The notes below the pieces were generated by a model, which saw only the letters and a program-made list of their open reading frames with translations, did no database searches and had not been told where the DNA came from. A DNA stretch of 64,000 nucleotides, taken from assembly GCF_003850565.1 (NCBI RefSeq), contig NZ_CP027706.1, forward strand, positions 2,728,001-2,792,000, read 5' to 3'. Source of the DNA: Pseudomonas sessilinigenes. Lineage in GTDB: Bacteria; Pseudomonadota; Gammaproteobacteria; Pseudomonadales; Pseudomonadaceae. The position numbers and the translations under genes were made by a program. Position 1 is the first letter of the stretch. Each line of letters opens with the position of its first letter. This document shows, in pieces, positions 18,684-26,541 of the stretch.

Positions 18684-19343
18684 TTCCTGCCTGCTCCCAG
18701 GGTGAATGAGTATTAAAGGTCCGCAGGATGCGGTCGAAAAGTTCGCTGTCGAGTATGGCGCGCGGTTTGCTGCCAGATCTTGAGTCAGGTCATGTCCTAC
18801 TCAGGTTGTAAATGTTCTGACGAGCAGAGTTGACATTTCTTACGACTAATCTTGCCCATGCCTAGCCGTATCAAGGGGGGTGGAGAGTTAGAATCGCGCC
18901 TTGTCGAAGGAGGTGTCCAAGGCAGTATTACCTGCTGCATGGCTGCGCGGCTGTTGTGCTTGACTGGGCCTGTATGCAGTGGAAGATCGCTTTGAATGGT
19001 CGAAATGCCCAAAGTTGCTCTAGAATTGCCTGTGCCGCCCGAAGTGGCTGCCGATCCAGGGATTCATGTTACTAGACGTATTGGGCCTGAAAGCCTGTTC
19101 CAGCATCCATTCCTGATTGCGCAAAGCCATGTTTTTCGGGCCCTGAGCCTACTTTCCTGCCTTCGACACGAGCCTGCCGCATCGGCGAAATACCCTTTGC
19201 CCAGCGCCCGTGGCTGCAGCGGTACCAGGCTCATATGGGTGACTTTTCCGGTTGATCGTTCGAGATAAGTACGCCGCCATGGCGGTTTTTTGTGCTGTCC
19301 ATTTTTTCAAGGACAGCATTATTTGAGTATCGGGGAGCTTTCC
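18684..19343. other. 660-bp region without a confident gene
   Basis: GC content is visibly lower than in neighbouring genes. It holds a TTGACA at 18829, an AAGGAGG at 18907, a possible 25-codon ORF at 18706-18783 (MSIKGPQDAVEKFAVEYG...; AGGGTGA before the ATG) and a short CCGCCATGGCGG-TTTTTT hairpin at 19274-19291. Longer ORFs here (18797-19012 minus, 18996-19268 plus) have poor codon bias and no start signals. A small RNA ending at the hairpin is possible but unproven. Confidence 0.4.
19274..19291 (+). terminator. Short hairpin with T tract
   Basis: CCGCCATGGCGG followed by TTTTTT, upstream of the next gene's ribosome-binding site. The stem is only 4-5 bp, so it is a weak terminator, or an attenuator for the 19344 gene. 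Confidence 0.4.
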
Positions 19344-19814
19344 TTGGCAGTAAGTAATCTTGAAATGCATGCGTTGTTTGTTTTGGGTGATTTGCGCGCA
19401 AAGCTGGTCAAGCAGTTTCAATCTCGTTTTGTCTATGTCACCGAACAATCCGCCGAAGGCATCTACATCGCCGAACTCGATACCGAGTCGGCGATGGTGG
19501 TGGACGATAAGCCGCGCCTGGAACTCAAGGTAGGCGATCATTTTCGGGCGGCGGTGCTGCCCAGTCGCGAAGGCGGCAAGATGGAAATCCGCTTTCGCGA
19601 GATCAAGCTGACGGTCTATGGCCTGGGCGACTACGCCTTCGTCAGCAGCCCGCTGGGGCAGGGGATCGTGTTCCGGGAAGGCCAGTCGGTGGTGATGGTG
19701 TTCGCCGCCAACGAACAGTTGCAGGAAGGCCTGACCAAGACCCTCAAGGCGGTGTCCGCCAAGGCCGCCAAATGGCGCAAGGGCGAACTGATCAGCTTCA
19801 AGGCCAGCGAGTGA
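19344..19814 (+). CDS. Conserved-looking protein of unknown function
   Basis: 156 residues, mostly beta-rich (FVYVTEQSAEGIYIAELDTESAMVVDDKPRLELKVGDHFRAAVLPS, KMEIRFREIKLTVYGLGDYAFVSSPLGQGIVFREGQSVVMVFA), with a Lys/Ala-rich helical tail (LTKTLKAVSAKAAKWRKGEL). No signal peptide or membrane segment; no family recognised. The frame is open from 19290, but CGGGGAG lies 6 bp before a TTG at 19344, making TTG the likely start; the ATG at 19365 is the alternative. It overlaps the next gene by 4 bp (GTGA), so the two products probably work together. Confidence 0.65.
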   Translation: MAVSNLEMHALFVLGDLRAKLVKQFQSRFVYVTEQSAEGIYIAELDTESAMVVDDKPRLELKVGDHFRAAVLPSREGGKMEIRFREIKLTVYGLGDYAFVSSPLGQGIVFREGQSVVMVFAANEQLQEGLTKTLKAVSAKAAKWRKGELISFKASE

Positions 19815-20017
19815 CGAGTCTGAGCCGCGCCGAATTCCACCAGCAGCATCTGGCTGACGCGCGCAACGAGGCCCTGCGCCTGTTCCAGCAGAAAGCGGTC
19901 TTGCAGGGCGCCTGGCTGAACTGGGTGGCTGCACAGATCTACAGCTTGCGCCCGGCAGCCTACGCCAGCATGGTGCGGCGCGAGCTGCAACGCCTGCAGG
20001 AGCCGGAAGGCCCGTGA
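19811..20017 (+). CDS. Small protein translationally coupled to 19344-19814
   Basis: 68 residues, mostly helical and amphipathic (SRAEFHQQHLADARNEALRLFQQKAVLQGAWLNWVAAQIYSL...). The GTG start overlaps the upstream TGA (GTGA) and gives a compact protein in the correct codon-bias frame. Function unknown; it may be a partner of the upstream beta-rich protein (inference from coupling only). Confidence 0.6.
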   Translation: MTSLSRAEFHQQHLADARNEALRLFQQKAVLQGAWLNWVAAQIYSLRPAAYASMVRRELQRLQEPEGP

Positions 20018-20204
20018 CAATCGTGATACCCGCGCCCTAGCGCAGCCCGCTCGTTCCATCGGCCAGCCCCGGACGCAGGCGCGGAGCACCATGGCCCGGC
20101 TTGCAAGTTCCTCCATTCGTTGACGAACCAGGCGCAATCGCCCAGGCCTGGGTGTACCCGAACCCTTGGCAAAGGTATTCGGGCCACCACCTTGCAGAGG
20201 CGTT

Positions 20205-22340
20205 TCAGAAGCGGGTTTGCACCGCCACTTCGAAGGTTCGCGGAGTGCCCAGGTAGTAGGCCGGGGACACGTGGGCGAACTGGCCGTAGGTTTCGTTGGT
20301 CAGGTTGCGCACTCGCCCGGTAATGCTGGTGTGGCTGTCGAGCTGGTAGCGCAGGAAGCTGCCATACAGGGTGTAGGCGGGCATGGTCAGGGTATTGGCA
20401 TTGTCGGCGTAGACCGAGGCCACGTAGCGGGCATCGACCCCGGCCTGCCAGTCGCTCGCCAAGTCATAGGTCAGCCACAGGTTGGCCAGGCGCGAGGGCA
20501 CATTGGTGGGGGTATTGCCCTTGCGCGAGACCACCGCGCCGCTGGCGAGCTTTTCATTGAACGCATCGTACTCGGCATCCACCCAGGCGAAGTTGCCCTG
20601 GGCCAGCAGTCGCGGGGTGATGCGCAGCGAACTGGCCAGCTCGATGCCCTTCGACGTCTGCTGGCCCACCGGAATGCTATTGGCCGGGTCCAGTGGATCG
20701 GTCACGGCGAAGTCCTTGCGTTCGATGCGGTAGGCCGCCACGGTGGCCGAGCCACGACCGTCCAGGTAGTCGAACTTGCTCCCCACCTCCCACTGCTTGC
20801 CGGTGGATACGTCGAAGTTCTGGGTACCGCTGGGCTGTTCGGCGGCGGTGCTGTATTGCACATAGACGTTGGCGCTGGGCAAGAACTGCCAGGTCAGGCC
20901 CAGGCGTCCGGTGACCGGCTCCCAGCTGCGCTTGAAGTGGCGCGGGTTGCTGGCGGTGATGGTCCGGTGGTTGGTCACGTCCAGGTCGATGGCGTCGTAG
21001 CGCAAACCGCTGAGCAGCGACAGCTCGTCGGTCAGGGCCAGGCGGTTCTCGACGAACAGCGCGCGGGTGGTGACCTGGTTGGTCTTGTCCTTGACCCAGC
21101 CCTGGCGGGTTCCTTCCAGTTCGTAGAAGTGCCCGGGACGGTAGCTGTTCGGGTCGACGCTGTTGCGTGCCGGTACGTTGTTCGGCGAATTGGTGGTGCT
21201 GTTGACCTTGTACTCGAAACCGGCGGCCCAGGTGGTGTCGAGGCCCAGTAGTTGGTCTTCGTGGCGCACCTCGAACTGGTTGCCCACCTGGTTGCCCTGG
21301 TGCCGCACCAGGTAGGCGGTGGAGCGGTTCACCAGCCGGTTGTCGGGGCTGTACTGGTAGGTCTCCAGGTTGCGGTAGTCGCGCTGGCTGTCCAGGTGGT
21401 AGAGGGTATTGCGCAGGCTGGTGCTGTCGTTGATCCGGTAGTCGAGGATCGAACGCAGCCAGACGGTGCGCTGTTCGTACAGGCCATCGGCGACGTTGTA
21501 GTTGTTGAAGCGGTTGTGCTTGTCGATCTTCAGGTCGCCGGCCTTGGGGTTGAGCACTGGCGTGCCCCAGTAGGGGCTGTCCTCGTGCTCGTCCTGATAC
21601 TCCACGGCCAGGGTGTGGGACAGGTCCGGGGTCAGGTCGCTGAGCAGGGAGAATGCCAGGCTCCAGGCGTCGCGCTCCTGGCGGTCGATATAGCCGTTGC
21701 TGGTGTTGTGGCTGACATCCAGCCGCGCGAAGTGCTGCACATCGGCGCTGGCCGGGCTCAGGGCATGGTTGACCCCGAAGGCGGTCTGGGTGGTGTCGAA
21801 GCTGCCATAGCCGAGCAGGCCCTCGGCGGCCCGTTCGCGGCGTTCGGCCAGCTTGGTCACGTAGTTCAACGAGCCGCCCACGGAGCCTGCGCCATTGATC
21901 AGCGACGACGGGCCGCCCACCAGTTCCACCCGATCATAGATCCAGGCGTCCACAGGGCGGGCCAGGCCGGTGGCGACATTGATGCCATTGAACATCTGGG
22001 TGATCTGGCCACTGGTGAAGCCACGGTAGGAAACGAAGCCGCCGAACCCCGGAGGAGCGCTGGCATTGACCCCGGGCAGGGCATTGGCGGCGTCCTGGAA
22101 GGTACGATCGCCCCGGCGCTCGATGTCCTGGCGGCTGCTCACCGCCACCGAGGCGGGGGTTTCACGCAGGCTCAGGCCCAGGCGCGAGGCCATGCCGCTG
22201 GACCGATCGAGCGATAACCCGGGTTCGGCATCCGCTTCGTCGGCACCGATGGTAGTGGGGGCCAGTTCGAGGCCCGGTTGGCCCCAGGCGCTGATAGACA
22301 GGCAGCCCAACAGGCTCGCCAGTAAAGGAAGGTGTTTCAT
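20205..22340 (-). CDS. TonB-dependent outer-membrane receptor
   Basis: 711 residues. Signal peptide MKHLPLLASLLGCLSISAWG; plug domain with the usual segments (LRETPASVAVSSRQDIERRGDRTFQDAANALPGV, YRGFTSGQITQMFNG, VELVGGPSSLINGAGSVGGSLNYVTK); then a 22-strand barrel ending in the Phe-terminated strand TFEVAVQTRF. There is no N-terminal FecA-type signalling domain, so it does not itself act through an anti-sigma factor. Family annotation would be siderophore receptor, but no Fur box is visible and the co-directional upstream gene is a DUF2946 protein, often found with metal (copper) receptors, so the ligand is open. The 87-bp gap to DUF2946 fits an operon. Confidence 0.88.
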   Translation of the reverse strand: MKHLPLLASLLGCLSISAWGQPGLELAPTTIGADEADAEPGLSLDRSSGMASRLGLSLRETPASVAVSSRQDIERRGDRTFQDAANALPGVNASAPPGFGGFVSYRGFTSGQITQMFNGINVATGLARPVDAWIYDRVELVGGPSSLINGAGSVGGSLNYVTKLAERRERAAEGLLGYGSFDTTQTAFGVNHALSPASADVQHFARLDVSHNTSNGYIDRQERDAWSLAFSLLSDLTPDLSHTLAVEYQDEHEDSPYWGTPVLNPKAGDLKIDKHNRFNNYNVADGLYEQRTVWLRSILDYRINDSTSLRNTLYHLDSQRDYRNLETYQYSPDNRLVNRSTAYLVRHQGNQVGNQFEVRHEDQLLGLDTTWAAGFEYKVNSTTNSPNNVPARNSVDPNSYRPGHFYELEGTRQGWVKDKTNQVTTRALFVENRLALTDELSLLSGLRYDAIDLDVTNHRTITASNPRHFKRSWEPVTGRLGLTWQFLPSANVYVQYSTAAEQPSGTQNFDVSTGKQWEVGSKFDYLDGRGSATVAAYRIERKDFAVTDPLDPANSIPVGQQTSKGIELASSLRITPRLLAQGNFAWVDAEYDAFNEKLASGAVVSRKGNTPTNVPSRLANLWLTYDLASDWQAGVDARYVASVYADNANTLTMPAYTLYGSFLRYQLDSHTSITGRVRNLTNETYGQFAHVSPAYYLGTPRTFEVAVQTRF

Positions 22341-22428
22341 TGAAAGGTCCTGAATTCTTGACTAGGAAACAGCCCACGGCCACGCGCCACGCAGAGGGCG
22401 CGGTGGAGAGGGCGGGTAGGGGCAGGAA

Positions 22429-22815
22429 TCAGGCGAGGGGCGGTGCCCGGGGATGGGCGGTGGGCCAGCTATGGTGGGCAGGGAGGTCGACCTGGGCTAC
22501 GGCGAGCAGCGGTGGTGCTTGGGGCTGCGGCAGGAAGGCCAGGCCAAGGCTGGTGTTCAGCGCCGGGCCCATGCCGCCGGTGGAGCACAGCGGGCAACCG
22601 AAGGCCTTGGCCAGGGTCGGCAGCGAATCCTGGTCGGTGGGGGCCTGCACGGGCGCCTGGGTGGCCGGGTCGACGCTACAGAACTGCCCGCCGATGCCGT
22701 TGAGCTGCATGCCCAGCATCTGGCCATGGCCGATACTGCAGGCGAACACGTTGAACAGGACGCAGCAATACAGCATCCAGGCAACGAGCGAGCGATCGGA
22801 ACGGGCGAATTTCAT
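22429..22815 (-). CDS. DUF2946 family protein
   Basis: 128 residues. The N-terminal hydrophobic segment (SLVAWMLYCCVLFNVFACSIGHGQMLGMQ) may be a signal or anchor and is rich in Cys, Met and His; a later CPLC motif (AFGCPLCSTGGMG) could bind metal. DUF2946 proteins are commonly encoded with copper genes or TonB receptors, as here. Function is unproven; metal handling at the membrane is an inference. An in-frame ATG six codons upstream (22833) is possible; MKFARSDRSL is preferred as the family-like start. Confidence 0.75.
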   Translation of the reverse strand: MKFARSDRSLVAWMLYCCVLFNVFACSIGHGQMLGMQLNGIGGQFCSVDPATQAPVQAPTDQDSLPTLAKAFGCPLCSTGGMGPALNTSLGLAFLPQPQAPPLLAVAQVDLPAHHSWPTAHPRAPPLA

Positions 22816-22908
22816 GGGCCGGCACTTTAGCATCGAAGACGACGAACGTACTTACCAAAACGTGCAATCAGGTCCATTCTTCAGCGAAATTTTCCAGGGA
22901 CGTCCAAC

Positions 22909-23346
22909 ATGACTCATCTGCTTGCACAGGGAGTGGCCGGAACCTTTTTATCGATCAGCCTGTTGCACCTGTACTGGGCCGCTGGCGGCAAGCGCGGCAG
23001 CGAGGCGGTGATTCCGCAGGTGCCGGGGCCTGTGCCCGGGCAGAGCCAGCCGGCCTTCCAGCCCCCGGCGCTGGCGACCTTGCTGGTGGCGCTGGCCCTG
23101 TTGCTGGTGGCGCTGCTGGTGTGCCTGCGGGTCGGGCTCCTGTTGCCGAGCGTGAGCCATCCGGCCTTGCAGTGGGTCATCAGCGCCATGGCCTTGCTGA
23201 TGTTCGCCCGGGCCATTGGCGACTCGGAACTGGTGGGGTTCTTCAAGCAGGTGCGCGGCTCGACGTTCGCCCGGCTCGATACGCTGTTCTATTGCCCCTT
23301 GTGCGTGGTGCTGGGGGCCGGGCTGCTGGTACTGGCCTGGGCCTGA
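22909..23346 (+). CDS. DUF3995 family integral membrane protein
   Basis: 145 residues with four hydrophobic segments (LLAQGVAGTFLSISLLHLYWAAGG; ALATLLVALALLLVALLVCLRVGLLL; LQWVISAMALLMFARAIGD; TLFYCPLCVVLGAGLLVLAWA). The HLYWAAGG motif and overall plan fit DUF3995. Inner membrane, function unknown. Divergent from the DUF2946 gene across 93 bp. Confidence 0.75.
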   Translation: MTHLLAQGVAGTFLSISLLHLYWAAGGKRGSEAVIPQVPGPVPGQSQPAFQPPALATLLVALALLLVALLVCLRVGLLLPSVSHPALQWVISAMALLMFARAIGDSELVGFFKQVRGSTFARLDTLFYCPLCVVLGAGLLVLAWA

Positions 23347-23386
23347 CCAACCCCGCAAGGTAGGCGCGGGGCAAGCCCGCGTCGCC

Positions 23387-23755
23387 TCAGTTGCCGGTTT
23401 CCTGGCGTTTGCTGCTGACTTCCGCCGGCACGTCGTCACCGGCCATGCGTTTGCGGAACAATGCGGCGCGGGCCAGCAACAAGGTGGTCACCGGTACAGT
23501 GATCGACAGCAGGATCGGGATCAGCCAGGCATGCAGCACCGGCCCCGACTTGAGCGCCGAGAAATACAGGATCGAGGCCAGGGCCACGCTCCATGAGCCC
23601 AGGGTCGAGGCCAGGGCCGGCGGGTGCATGCGCTGGAAGTAGCTTTTCATGCGCAGGATGCCCACGGCGCCGATCAGGGCGAACAGGCTGCTGAGCAGTA
23701 GCAGCAGCGCCACCAGGATTTCCACCCACAGGGGCAGTTGTTGCAGGTCGTTCAT
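23387..23755 (-). CDS. mrpG: Mrp-type Na+/H+ antiporter subunit G
   Basis: 122 residues, three membrane helices (ILVALLLLLSSLFALIGAVGILRM; LASTLGSWSVALASILYFSA; WLIPILLSITVPVTTLLLARAAL). The RMHPPALASTLG segment is the MnhG/PhaG signature. Last gene of the six-gene antiporter operon; it overlaps the F gene by 4 bp. It acts in the inner membrane as part of the multi-subunit monovalent-cation/proton antiporter. Confidence 0.93.
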   Translation of the reverse strand: MNDLQQLPLWVEILVALLLLLSSLFALIGAVGILRMKSYFQRMHPPALASTLGSWSVALASILYFSALKSGPVLHAWLIPILLSITVPVTTLLLARAALFRKRMAGDDVPAEVSSKRQETGN

Positions 23756-24030
23756 TCGATCACCTCGCCACGCAGGAGGAATTTGGCCAGGGCGAAGGAG
23801 CCGACGAAGCCGAACAGGGCGATCAGCAGCGCCGCCTCGAAGTAGGTATCGCTGGAGTAGCGGATGCCCAGCACCAGCATCATCAGCATCGCCAGGATGT
23901 ACAGGTAGTCCAGCGCCAGGACCCGGTCCTGGGCCGAGGGACCCTTGAACAGGCGCACCAGGGTCAGGACCATGGCCAGGGAAAAGATGAACAGGCTCAG
24001 CAGGATCGCGTTATCCATCAGTGCGCTCAT
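23752..24030 (-). CDS. mrpF: Mrp-type Na+/H+ antiporter subunit F
   Basis: 92 residues, three helices. GPSAQDRVLALDYLYI is the conserved F-subunit loop. Overlaps both neighbours by 4 bp, so translation is coupled through the operon. Confidence 0.93.
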   Translation of the reverse strand: MSALMDNAILLSLFIFSLAMVLTLVRLFKGPSAQDRVLALDYLYILAMLMMLVLGIRYSSDTYFEAALLIALFGFVGSFALAKFLLRGEVIE

Positions 24031-24515
24031 TCGAAGATCTCCATCAGCGGACGCTCGTAGGTGGTCTTGAAGTGCTGGATGAATTGCGCCTCGTCCTCCA
24101 GGTCGAAGACGTGCAGCAAGAGGATGCTGCGATCCAGCGACAGCTCGGACCAGACCGTGCCCGGCACCACCGTGGTGATGGTCGACAGCGCCGCCAGGCC
24201 GTTGGCATCGCGCAGGTCCAGGGGCACCTTGACGAAGGCCGAGCGCACCGGGCGCCGACCGTTATTGAGCACGCCCCAGGCCACCAGCAGGTTCGACACC
24301 AGCACATCGCGCCCCACCAACAGGAACAGGCGCAGGATGGTCCACGGTCGGCGGATGCGGATCGGCTGCGGGCGCAGCGGGCGCATCAGCAATGGCGCGA
24401 GAAAACCCAGCATCGCGCCCAGCAGCAGGTTGCCGGGGCTGACGGAGAGGTTCAGCAGCAGCCACAACAACCACAACGCCAGGGACAGGAAGGGCGAGGG
24501 GAACAGGCGCTTCAT
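24027..24515 (-). CDS. mrpE: Mrp-type Na+/H+ antiporter subunit E
   Basis: 162 residues. Hydrophobic N-terminus (LALWLLWLLLNLSVSPGNLLLGAMLGFLAPLLM), then a soluble domain with the conserved STITTVVPGTVW motif and LLLHVFDLEDEA. The frame is open far upstream, but the ATG at 24515, overlapping the D-subunit stop by 4 bp, gives the normal length. Confidence 0.93.
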   Translation of the reverse strand: MKRLFPSPFLSLALWLLWLLLNLSVSPGNLLLGAMLGFLAPLLMRPLRPQPIRIRRPWTILRLFLLVGRDVLVSNLLVAWGVLNNGRRPVRSAFVKVPLDLRDANGLAALSTITTVVPGTVWSELSLDRSILLLHVFDLEDEAQFIQHFKTTYERPLMEIFE

Positions 24516-26200
24516 GGCTGCACCTCCATCGACAGTGCGGCCTTGGCCTCGGGGCTGAGCACCGTGCGAGTCCCCAGTACCGCCATCACATAGTGCTCGG
24601 GCTGGTTGAGGTTGTTGGCGGTGTCCTGGGTAAAGCGCAGCAGCGGCTCGGCCTTGATGCTCAGCAGCACGCACAGCGCCAGCAGGATCACGATCGGCAT
24701 GCATTCCAGGCGCCGTAGTACGGGCGAAGGCCGCTCCTCCGGGGTCCAGAAGCGGCGGATGCCCTGGCGTGCAAAAGCGACCAGCGAGGCCAGGCCCGAC
24801 AGGATCAGCAGCACCAAAAAGCACCATCCCGCCAGCGGAACCTGGGCATCGGGACTGCTGCCCAGGCCCTGGGGATTGAGCAATGCGGCGATCAGGTTGA
24901 GCTTGCCGATAAAGCCCGACAGCGGCGGCATGCCGATGATCAGCAGGGCACAGGCGATGAAGCTCAGGCCCAGGAACGCCATGGTCCAGGGGATCACCTG
25001 GCCGACCACCACTTGCTGTTCGTCGTCGAGGTTGCTGCCCCGTGGCGGGTTTCGCGAACCCACCGGTTGCGGCAGGATTTCACCTTCATCCTCCAGTGGG
25101 GCTTCGGTGGCCGAACGCGAGCGCTCGATCAGCTCGGCCAGGAGAAACAAGGCGCACATCGCCAGGGTCGAGCTGAACAGGTAGAACAGCGCCGCGCCGG
25201 TGAGGGCCGGGTCGGCGAAGCCGATCACCGCGAGCAGGATGCCCGCCGAGACCAGGATACTCAGGCTGGCCATGCGTTCCAGGCGCTGCGCCGCGAGGAT
25301 CGCCAGCGCCGCGCAGAAGATCGTCGCCAGGCCGCCGTACACCAGCCATTGGCTGCCGAAGTAGGCCGAAGCCCCGGCTTGCCCGGAGAACAACAGGGTC
25401 CACAGGCGCAGTACGGTATAGACCCCGACCTTGGTCATGACCGCGAACAAGGCCGCTACCGGCGCGCTGGCCGAGGAGTAGGCCGGCACCAGCCAGAAGT
25501 TCAGCGGCCACATCCCGGCCTTGGCCAGGAAGGCGATGGCCAGGATCGCGGTACCGGCGTGCAGCAGGCCGCGATCGGCCTCGGGCACCAGGGGGATCTT
25601 CATCGCCAGGTCGGCCATGTTCAGGGTGCCGGTGACCCCGTAGATCATCGCCGTACCAATCAGGAACAACGACGAGGCCAGGAGGTTGATGGTGATGTAG
25701 TGCAGCCCCGAGGACACCCGCGCCCGTCCGGAGCCGTGCAGCATCAGGCCATAGGACGCTGCCAGCAGCACCTCGAAGAACACGAACAGGTTGAACAGGT
25801 CGGCGGTGAGGAAGGCGCCGTACAGGCCCATCAACTGGATCTGGAACAACGCATGGAAGCTCGCGCCGGCCCCGTCCCAGCGGGCCATGGCGAACAGCAA
25901 TGCGCAGGTACCGATGATGCCGGTCAGCACCAGCATCAGCGCCGACAGGCGATCGACCACCAGCACGATGCCGAACGGCACCTGCCAGTTGCTCGGCAGG
26001 TACACGCCGAAGGAGCCGGTGGCGCCCTCGGCCTGGGTCCAGTACAGCAGGTACAGCGCCAGGCCCAGGCCCAGCAGGCTGGAGAACAGGTTGATCCGAG
26101 CCTTGAGCGGGCGGTGTTTCTCCCCCAGCAACAGGAGCAGGGCCGCGGTCAGCAGCGGCAGCAGGATGGGGGCGACGATCAGGTGCGACAACAGGTTCAT
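24512..26200 (-). CDS. mrpD: Mrp-type Na+/H+ antiporter subunit D (NuoN/NuoM-like)
   Basis: 562 residues with about 14 membrane helices, homologous to proton-pumping complex I subunits. Typical segments: LMGLYGAFLTADLFNLFVFFEVLLAASYGL, FLAKAGMWPLNFWLVPAYSSASAPVAALFAVMTKVGVYTVLR. A charged insertion (EAPLEDEGEILPQPVGSRNPPRG) lies between late helices. The ATG at 26200 (MNLLSHLIVAPILLPLL) overlaps the C-subunit stop by 4 bp. Probably part of the proton path. Confidence 0.94.
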   Translation of the reverse strand: MNLLSHLIVAPILLPLLTAALLLLLGEKHRPLKARINLFSSLLGLGLALYLLYWTQAEGATGSFGVYLPSNWQVPFGIVLVVDRLSALMLVLTGIIGTCALLFAMARWDGAGASFHALFQIQLMGLYGAFLTADLFNLFVFFEVLLAASYGLMLHGSGRARVSSGLHYITINLLASSLFLIGTAMIYGVTGTLNMADLAMKIPLVPEADRGLLHAGTAILAIAFLAKAGMWPLNFWLVPAYSSASAPVAALFAVMTKVGVYTVLRLWTLLFSGQAGASAYFGSQWLVYGGLATIFCAALAILAAQRLERMASLSILVSAGILLAVIGFADPALTGAALFYLFSSTLAMCALFLLAELIERSRSATEAPLEDEGEILPQPVGSRNPPRGSNLDDEQQVVVGQVIPWTMAFLGLSFIACALLIIGMPPLSGFIGKLNLIAALLNPQGLGSSPDAQVPLAGWCFLVLLILSGLASLVAFARQGIRRFWTPEERPSPVLRRLECMPIVILLALCVLLSIKAEPLLRFTQDTANNLNQPEHYVMAVLGTRTVLSPEAKAALSMEVQP

Positions 26201-26541
26201 TCCTTGGGCTCCCGACCGTCGACATGGTCGGTGCCGGTCAGGCCCCGGGATGCCAGGAGTACCACCAGGAATAGCGCAGTCATGGCGAAGCTGATGACGA
26301 TGGCGGTGAGCACCAGCGCCTGGGGCAGGGGATCGGTGTAGTGCAGCAGGTCCTGGGGCACGCCGTCCTTGACGATCGGCTCCTTGCCGATGAACAGGCT
26401 GCCCATGCTGAAGATGAACAGGTTGACCGCGTATGACAGCAGGCACAGGCCCATCACCACCTGGAAGGTCCGGGGGCGTAGCACCAGCCAGACCCCCGAG
26501 GCGGCGAGGACACCAATGGCGATTGCAATGACTTCTTCCAT
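26197..26541 (-). CDS. mrpC: Mrp-type Na+/H+ antiporter subunit C (NuoK-like)
   Basis: 114 residues, three helices (IAIAIGVLAASGVWLVL; MGLCLLSYAVNLFIFSMGSLF; LVLTAIVISFAMTALFLVVLLAS). DPLPQALVLTAIVISFA is the NuoK/MnhC signature. The frame continues upstream inside mrpA's complement, but the ATG at 26541, touching the A-subunit TGA, is clearly the start. Confidence 0.94.
   Translation of the reverse strand: MEEVIAIAIGVLAASGVWLVLRPRTFQVVMGLCLLSYAVNLFIFSMGSLFIGKEPIVKDGVPQDLLHYTDPLPQALVLTAIVISFAMTALFLVVLLASRGLTGTDHVDGREPKE

Noticed and set aside
22341..22428. Fur box before the TonB receptor
   Set aside because: Looked for GATAATGATAATC-type sequence; none seen.
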